From Taudactylus pleione (lineage: Eukaryota; Chordata; Amphibia; Anura; Myobatrachidae), in NCBI GenBank assembly GCA_031769625.1, contig JAUIMM010002531.1, positions 248,001 through 312,000 of the forward strand: DNA of 64,000 nucleotides, read 5' to 3'. The position numbers were made by a program, and so were the translations under genes. Below the pieces are notes generated by a model that ran no database searches, was not told the DNA's origin, and saw nothing but the letters and a program-made list of their open reading frames with translations. Each line of letters opens with the position of its first letter. Position 1 is the stretch's first letter. This document shows positions 54,476-64,000 of the stretch, one piece after another.

Positions 54476-55829
54476 TATGTACCACTATACAGCTCTACAC
54501 CATATTTTATACTATATACCAATATTCAGCTCTACACAGTGTTCTATACTATATAATACTATACATCAGATTCTATACTATGTACCACTATAAACAACAT
54601 TCTTAACTATATACCACTGTACACCTTATTCTATACTAGGTATCACTATACACCACATTCTATACAATATACCACTATACAGCTCTATACCACATTTTAT
54701 ACTAAATACCATTATACAGCTCTACTCCACATTCTATACTATGTACCACTATACAACATATTCTATACTATGTACCACTATACAGCTCTTCATCACATTC
54801 TATACTATGTACCACTATACACCATATTCTATACTATGTACCTCTATACACCATATTCTATACTATGTACCACTATACACCATATTCTATACTATATACC
54901 ACTATACAGCTCTACATCATATTCTATATTATATACCACTATACACCATATTCTATACTATGTACCACTTACACCACATTCTATACTATGTACCACTATA
55001 CACCATATTCTATACTATGTGCTATACACCATATTCTATACTATGTACAACTATACACCATATTCTATACTATGTACCACAATACAGCTCTACATCATAT
55101 TCTATATTATATACCACTATACACCATATTCTATACTATGTACCACTTACACCACATTCTATACTATGTACCACTATACACCATATTCTATACTATGTAC
55201 CACTAAACACCATATTCTATACTATGTGCCACTATACAGCTCTACACCACATTCTGTACTATATGCCACTATACACCATATTCTATACTATGTAGCACTA
55301 AACACCATATTCTACACTACGTACCATTTAACATCTCTACACCGTATTCTATGCTATGTATCACTATACACAATACTCTATACTATAGACCACTGTACAG
55401 CTATACACCATATTCTATACTATATACCACTATACACACTATTGTATACTATGTACCACTATACAGCTCTACACCATATTCTATTCTATGTACCACTATA
55501 CAGCTCTGCACCATATTCTAGACTATGTACCACTATATACCATATTCTATACTATGTACATCTATACACCATATTCTATACTATGTACCTCTGTACACCA
55601 TATTCTATACTATATACCACTATGCACCATATTCTAAACTATGTACCACTATAAACCATATTCTATACTATAAACAACTATATAGCTCACCCCATATTCT
55701 ATACTATGTACTACTATACACCATTTTCTATACTATGAACCACTATATAGCTCTACACCATATTCTATACTATATACCACTATACACCATATTCTATACT
55801 ATGTACCACTATTCACCTCTACACCATAT

Positions 55830-58800
55830 TCTATACTATGTACCACTATACAGCTGTATACCACATTCTATACTATGTACCACTATACAGCTCTACACCA
55901 TATTGTATACTATATACTACTATACACCACATTCTATACTATGTACCATTATACAGCTCTACACCACAATATATACTATGTACCACTATACAGCTCTACA
56001 CCACATTCTATACTATGTACCACTGTACACTATATTCTATACTATGTACCACTATACACCACATTCTAGACTATGTACCACTATACACCATATTCTATAC
56101 TATGTACCATTATACAGCTCTAAATCACATTCTATACTATGCACCACTATACACCACATTCTATACTATGTACCATTATACAGCTCTACACCACATTCTA
56201 TACTTTGCAACACTATACACCATATTCTATACTATGTACCACTATACAGCTTTACACCACATTCTATACTATGTACCACTATACACCACATTCTAGACTA
56301 TGTACCACTATACCCCATATTCTATACTATGTACCTCTATATACCATAATTTATACTATGTACCACTACACACCACATTCTGTACTATGTAGCACTATAC
56401 ACCATATTCTATACTATGTACCTCTATACACCATATTCTATACTGTGTACCACTATACACCATATTCTATACTATGTACCACAATACACCATATTCTATA
56501 CTATTTACCACTATATACCATATTCTATACTATATACCGCTAAACACCATATTTTATACTATGTACCAATATACAACACATTCTATACTATGTAGCACTA
56601 TACACCATATTCTATACTATGTACCTCTGTACACCATATTCTATACTATGTACCACTATACCCCATATTCTATACAATGTACCACAATACACCATATTCT
56701 ATACTATGTACCACTATACATCTCTACACCACATTCTATACTATGTTTCTCTATAAACCATATTCTATACTATGTACAACTATACACCATATTCTATACT
56801 ATGTACCACTATACAGCTCTACAACACATTCTATACTATGTCCCTCTACACACCATATTCTATACTATGTACCACTATACAGCTCTACACCACATTCTAT
56901 ACTATGTACCACTATACATCTCTACACCATATTCTATGCTATGTATCACTGTACACAATACTCTATACTGTGCACCACTGTACAGCTATACACCATATTT
57001 TATACTATATACCACTATACACCCTATTGTATACTATGTACCACTATACAGCTCTACACCATGTTCTATTCTATGTACCACTATACAGCTCTACACCATA
57101 TTCTAGACTATGTACCACTAAACACCATATTCTATACTATGTACATCTATACACCATATTCTATACTATATACCTCTATATACCATATTCTATATTATAT
57201 ACCACTATACACCATATTCTAAACTATGTACCACTATAAACCATATTCTATACTATAAACAACTATATAGCTCACACCATATTCTATACTATGTACTACT
57301 ATACACCATTTTCTATACTATGAACCACTATATAGCTCTACAACAAATTCTATACTATATACCACTATACACCATATTCTATACTATGTACCACTATTCA
57401 CCACTACACCATATTCTATACTATGTACCACTATACAGCTGTATACCACATTCAATACTATGTACCACTATACAGCTCTACACCATATTCTTTGCTATAT
57501 ACCACTATTCACCACATTCTATACTTTGTAATGCTATTCACCATATTCTATAAAATGTAACACTATAGACCACATTCTATACTATGTACCATTATACAGC
57601 TCTACACCACAAAATATACTATGTACCACTGTACACCATATTCTATACTATGTACCACTATACACAACATTCTAGACTATGTACCACTATACACCATATT
57701 CTATACTATGTACCATTATACAGCTCTAAATCACATTCTATACTATGTACCACTATACACCACATTCTATACTATGTACTATTATACAGCTCTACACCAC
57801 ATTCTATACTACGTACAACTATACACCATATTCTATACTATGTACCACTATACAGCTCTACACCACATTCTATACTATGTACCACTATACACCATATTCT
57901 ATGTACCACTATACACCACATTCTAGACTATGTACCACTATACACCATATTCTAAACTATGTACCTCTATACACCATAATTTATACTATGTACCACTACA
58001 CACCACATTCTATACTATGTAGCACTATACACCATATTCTATACTATGTACCACTATACACCATATTCTATACTATGTACTTCTATACACCATATTCTAT
58101 ACTGTGTACCACTATACACCATATTTTATACTATGTACCACAATACACCATATCCTATACTGTTTACCACTATATACCATATTCTATACTATATACCACT
58201 ATACACCATATTTTATACTATGTACCACTATACAACACATTCTATACTATGTAGCACTATACACCATATTCTATACTATGTACCTCTATACACCATATTC
58301 TATACTATGTACCACTATACACCCTATTCTATACAATGTACCACAATACACCATATTCTATACTATGTACCACTATACATCTCTACACCACATTCTATAC
58401 TATGTTCCTCTATACACCATATTCTATACTATGTACCACTATACACCAAATTCTATACTATGTACCACTATACAGCTCTACAACACCTTCTATACTATGT
58501 ACCTCTACACACCTTATTCTGTACTATGTACTAATATACAGCTCTACACCGTATTCTATACTATGTACTACTATACACCGCATTCTATACTATGTACCAC
58601 TATACAGCTCTACACCATACACCACTATACACCACATTCTATACTATGTACCACTACACCACATTCTAAACTATGTACCACTATGTACCACTATACACTG
58701 CATTCTATACTATGTACCACTATACCCCATATTCTATACTATGTACCTCTATACACCATATTCTATACTATGTACCACTATACACCATATTCTATACGAT

Positions 58801-59522
58801 GTACCACTATACAGCTCTACATCACATTCTATATTATATACCACTATACACCACATTCTAGACAATGTACTACTATACACCATATTGTATACTATGTACC
58901 TCTATACACCATATTCTATACTATATACCACTATACACCACATCCTATACTATGTACCATTATACAGCTCTTCACCACATTCTATACTATGTACCACTAT
59001 ACACCATATTCTATACTATTTACCTCTATACACCATATTCTATACTATATACCACTATTAACCATATTCTATACAATGTACAACTATACACCATATTCTA
59101 TATGATATACAACTATACAGCTCTACCCCATATTCTGTACTATGTATATACCAATATAAACATTATTCTATACTATGAACCACTATACAGCTCTACACCA
59201 TATTCTTTACTATGTACCTCTATAAACCTCTACACTATATTCTATGCTATGTACCACTATAAAGCTCTTCAACACATTCTATACTATATACTACTATAGA
59301 CCACATTCTATACTAAATACCTCTATACACCATATTCTATAGTATGTAGCACTATACACCACATTATATACTATGTACCACTATACAGCTCTACACCATA
59401 TTCTATACTATGTACCACTATACACCATATTCTATACTATGTACCACTATTCAGCTCTACACCACATTCTATACTATGTACCGCTATACATCATATTCTG
59501 TGTACCACTATACACCATATTC
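55830..59522 (+). repeat. About 4.1-kb duplication in family A, copy 1
   Basis: This segment is repeated at about 59,885-63,700. The offset is 4,055 bp at first, about 4,084 bp after an extra 29-bp unit in copy 2 (near 60,470), and 4,108 bp after an extra 24 bp in copy 2 (near 60,885). Many identical variants follow at the 4,108-bp offset, for example 57,320 versus 61,428. It contains the irregular short-unit module near 58,610-58,700. Confidence 0.88.
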
Positions 59523-59884
59523 TAGACAATGTAACACTATACACCATATTCTATACTATGTACCTCTATACACCATATTACATACTATGTACCACTATAC
59601 ACCACATTCTATACTATGTACCACTACACCACATTCTAAACTATGTACCACTATGTACCACTATACACTGCATTCTATACTATGTACCACTATACCCCAT
59701 ATACTATACTATGTACCTGTATACACCATATTCTATACTATGTACCACTATACACCATATTCTATACGATGTACCACTGTACAGCTCTACACCACATTCT
59801 ATACTATATACCACTATACACCACATTCTAGACTATGTATTACTATACACCATATTCTATACTATGTACCTCTAAACACCATAT
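59523..59884 (+). repeat. 970-bp-offset partial copy between the 4.1-kb repeats
   Basis: Sequence from about 59,581 matches that from about 58,611 with a 970-bp offset, including the short-unit module and the GTATACGATG... CTAGAC units. It links the two 4.1-kb copies, so they do not abut directly. Confidence 0.75.
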
Positions 59885-62800
59885 TCTATACTATATACCA
59901 CTATACAGCTGTATACCACATTCTATACTATGTACCACTATACAGCTCTACACCATATTCTATACTATATACTACTATACACCACATTCTATACTATGTA
60001 CCATTATACAGCTCTACACCACAATATATACTATGTACCACTATACAGCTCTACACCACATTCTATACTATGTACCACTGTACACTATATTCTATACTAT
60101 GTACCACTATACACCACATTCTAGACTATGTACCACTATACACCATATTCTATACTATGTACCATTATACAGCTCTAAATCACATTCTATACTATGCACC
60201 ACTATACAACACATTCTATACTATGTACCATTATACAGCTCTACACCACATTCTATACTTTGCAACACTATACACCATATTCTATACTATGTACCACTAT
60301 ACAGCTTTACACCACATTCTATACTATGTACCACTATACACCACATTCTAGACTATGTACCACTATACCCCATATTCTATACTATGTACCTCTATACACC
60401 ATAATTTATACTATGTACCACTACACACCACATTCTGTACTATGTAGCACTATACACCATATTCTATACTATTTACCACTATACACCATATTCTATACTA
60501 TGTACCTCTATACACCATATTCTATACTGTGTACCACTATACACCATATTCTATACTATGTACCACAATACACCATATTCTATACTATTTACCACTATAT
60601 ACCATATTCTATACTATATACCGCTAAACACCATATTTTATACTATGTATCAATATACAACACATTCTATACTATGTAGCACTATACACCATATTCTATA
60701 CTATGTACCTCTGTACACCATATTCTATACTATGTACCACTATACCCCATATTCTATACAATGTACCACAATACACCATATTCTATACTATGTACCACTA
60801 TACATCTCTACACCACATTCTATACTATGTTTCACTATAAACCATATTCTATACTATGTACAACTATACACCATATTCTATACTATGTTATACACCATAT
60901 TCTATACTATGTACCACTATACAGCTCTACAACACATTCTATACTATGTCCCTCTACACACCATATTCTATACTATGTACCACTATACAGCTCTACACCA
61001 CATTCTATACTATGTACCACTATACATCTCTACACCATATTCTATGCTATGTATCACTGTACACAATACTCTATACTGTGCACCACTGTACAGCTATACA
61101 CCATATTTTATTCTATATACCACTATACACCCTATTGTATACTATGTACCACTATACAGCTCTACACCATGTTCTATTCTATGTACCACTATACAGCTCT
61201 ACACCATATTCTAGACTATGTACCACTAAACACCATATTCTATACTATGTACATCTATACACCATATTCTATACTATATACCTCTATATACCATATTCTA
61301 TATTATATACCACTATACACCATATTCTAAACTATGTACCACTATAAACCATATTCTATACTATAAACAACTATATAGCTCACACCATATTCTATACTAT
61401 GTACTACTATACACCATTTTCTATACTATGAACCACTATATAGCTCTACAACAAATTCTATACTATATACCACTATACACCATATTCTATACTATGTACC
61501 ACTATTCACCACTACACCATATTCTATACTATGTACCACTATACAGCTGTATACCACATTCAATACTATGTACCACTATACAGCTCTACACCATATTCTT
61601 TGCTATATACCACTATTCACCACATTCTATACTTTGTAATGCTATTCACCATATTCTATAAAATGTAACACTATAGACCACATTCTATACTATGTACCAT
61701 TATACAGCTCTACACCACAAAATATACTATGTACCACTGTACACCATATTCTATACTATGTACCACTATACACAACATTCTAGACTATGTACCACTATAC
61801 ACCATATTCTATACTATGTACCATTATACAGCTCTAAATCACATTCTATACTATGTACCACTATACACCACATTCTATACTATGTACTATTATACAGCTC
61901 TACACCACATTCTATACTACGTACAACTATACACCATATTCTATACTATGTACCACTATACAGCTCTACACCACATTCTATACTATGTACCACTATACAC
62001 CATATTCTATGTACCACTATACACCACATTCTAGACTATGTACCACTATACACCATATTCTAAACTATGTACCTCTATACACCATAATTTATACTATGTA
62101 CCACTACACACCACATTCTATACTATGTAGCACTATACACCATATTCTATACTATGTACCACTATACACCATATTCTATACTATGTACTTCTATACACCA
62201 TATTCTATACTGTGTACCACTATACACCATATTTTATACTATGTACCACAATACACCATATCCTATACTGTTTACCACTATATACCATATTCTATACTAT
62301 ATACCACTATACACCATATTTTATACTATGTACCACTATACAACACATTCTATACTATGTAGCACTATACACCATATTCTATACTATGTACCTCTATACA
62401 CCATATTCTATACTATGTACCACTATACACCATATTCTATACAATGTACCACAATACACCATATTCTATACTATGTACCACTATACATCTCTACACCACA
62501 TTCTATACTATGTTCCTCTATACACCATATTCTATACTATGTACCACTATACACCAAATTCTATACTATGTACCACTATACAGCTCTACAACACCTTCTA
62601 TACTATGTACCTCTACACACCTTATTCTGTACTATGTACTAATATACAGCTCTACACCGTATTCTATACTATGTACTACTATACACCGCATTCTATACTA
62701 TGTACCACTATACAGCTCTACACCATACACCACTATACACCACATTCTATACTATGTACCACTACACCACATTCTAAACTATGTACCACTATGTACCACT

Positions 62801-63700
62801 ATACACTGCATTCTATACTATGTACCACTATACCCCATATTCTATACTATGTACCTCTATACACCATATTCTATACTATGTACCACTATACACCATATTC
62901 TATACGATGTACCACTATACAGCTCTACATCACATTCTATATTATATACCACTATACACCACATTCTAGACAATATACTACTATACACCATATTGTATAC
63001 TATGTACCTCTATACACCATATTCTATACTATATACCACTATACACCACATCCTATACTATGTACCATTATACAGCTCTTCACCACATTCTATACTATGT
63101 ACCACTATACACCATATTCTATACTATTTACCTCTATACACCATATTCTATACTATATACCACTATTAACCATATTCTATACAATGTACAACTATACACC
63201 ATATTCTATATGATATACAACTATACAGCTCTACCCCATATTCTGTACTATTTATATACCAATATAAACATTATTCTATACTATGAACCACTATACAGCT
63301 CTACACCATATTCTTTACTATGTACCACTATAAACCTCTACACCATATTCTATACTATTTACCATTATACACCATATTCTATACTATGTACCACTATAAA
63401 CCTCTACACTATATTCTATGCTATGTACCACTATAAAGCTCTACAAATCATTCTATACTATATACTACTATAGACCACATTCTAAACTAAATACCTCTAT
63501 ACACCATATTCTATAGTATGTAACACTATACACCACATTCTATACTATGTACCACTATACAGCTCTACACCATATTCTATACTATGTACCACTATACACC
63601 ATATTCTTAACTATGTACCACTATTCAGCTCTACACCACATTCTATACTATGTACCGCTATACATCATATTCTGTGTACCACTATACACCATATTATATA
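59885..63700 (+). repeat. About 4.1-kb duplication in family A, copy 2
   Basis: Partner of 55,830-59,522. Length differences between the copies are mostly whole units or pairs: 29 bp near 60,470 and 66 bp near 63,330. The exception is 24 bp near 60,885. The match is lost near 63,700, where this copy reads CCATATTATATACTATG. Confidence 0.88.
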
Positions 63701-64000
63701 CTATGTACCACTATACAACTCATTCTATACTATGTACCACTATACACCATATTCTATACTATGTGTCTTTATACACTATATTCTATACTATGTACCACTA
63801 TACACCACATTCTATACTTTTTCCCTCTATACACCATTTTCTATACTATGTACCACTATACAACTCTACACCATATTCTATATTATGTACCACTATACAA
63901 CACTACACCATATTCTATACTATGTACTAATATACAGCTCTACACCGTATTCTATACTATGTACTACTATACACCACATTCTATACTATGTACCACTATA

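Larger units (their letters stand above)
54458..64000 (+). repeat. Family A minisatellite array, plus orientation, right block
   Basis: Units are in the same orientation as 1-20,284. The first 1.2 kb matches the HOR module at 811-1,960, with the rare CCACATACTATTC, CACCTTATTC and CCGTATTC variants in the same order. A tandem duplication of about 4.1 kb then follows. The array runs off the right edge. No non-satellite sequence is visible. Confidence 0.97.

Noticed and set aside
1..64000. tRNA, rRNA, promoter or terminator signals
   Set aside because: TATA-like strings are everywhere in A because of its composition; no conserved RNA-gene blocks were recognised in either family.

Overview
This window is wholly repetitive satellite DNA. 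I find no credible protein-coding gene, RNA gene, transposon, CRISPR array or prokaryotic signal. Long arrays, higher-order repeats (HORs), and junctions between two unrelated satellite families point to a eukaryotic chromosome, probably pericentromeric, centromeric or subtelomeric heterochromatin in a long-read assembly. I cannot name the species or match either family to a named satellite from the sequence alone.

Family A is an AT-rich minisatellite (consensus about 31% GC) with a 29-bp unit (reference copies 8,666-8,694 and 8,695-8,723; core CCATATTCTATACTATGTA). A 37-bp unit carries an extra 8 bp, CAGCTCTA (reference copy 15,696-15,732). The two unit lengths mix into complex HORs. Family B is a 184-bp satellite (reference monomer 34,221-34,404; 39% GC), about 111 monomers in one uninterrupted block.

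Layout: A in plus orientation, 1-20,284; A inverted, 20,285-about 34,040; B, about 34,041-54,461; A in plus orientation again, about 54,458-64,000. The A/A inversion is a zero-spacer head-to-head join on a GTAC palindrome at 20,281-20,284. Both A/B joins show short microhomology and fall at unrelated phases of the B monomer. B is therefore bracketed by A arrays of opposite orientation, which a single inversion with ends near 20,284 and 54,461 could explain.

Both families carry layers of recent segmental duplication. In A I see offsets of 132, 264, 482, 533, 797, 942, 2,434, about 3,038 and about 4,055-4,108 bp. In B I see multiples of the monomer: 5-mer, 8-mer, 9-mer and a 16-18-mer. Several copies are almost identical, so the arrays were actively reshaped by unequal exchange or a similar process.

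The many long open reading frames (up to about 620 codons) are a by-product of unit A, which has no stop codon in any of its three frames on one strand. They switch strand exactly where the array inverts. No gene network can be described; the interest lies in the array architecture, the inversion and A/B junctions, dyad symmetries in B, and the record of duplications.
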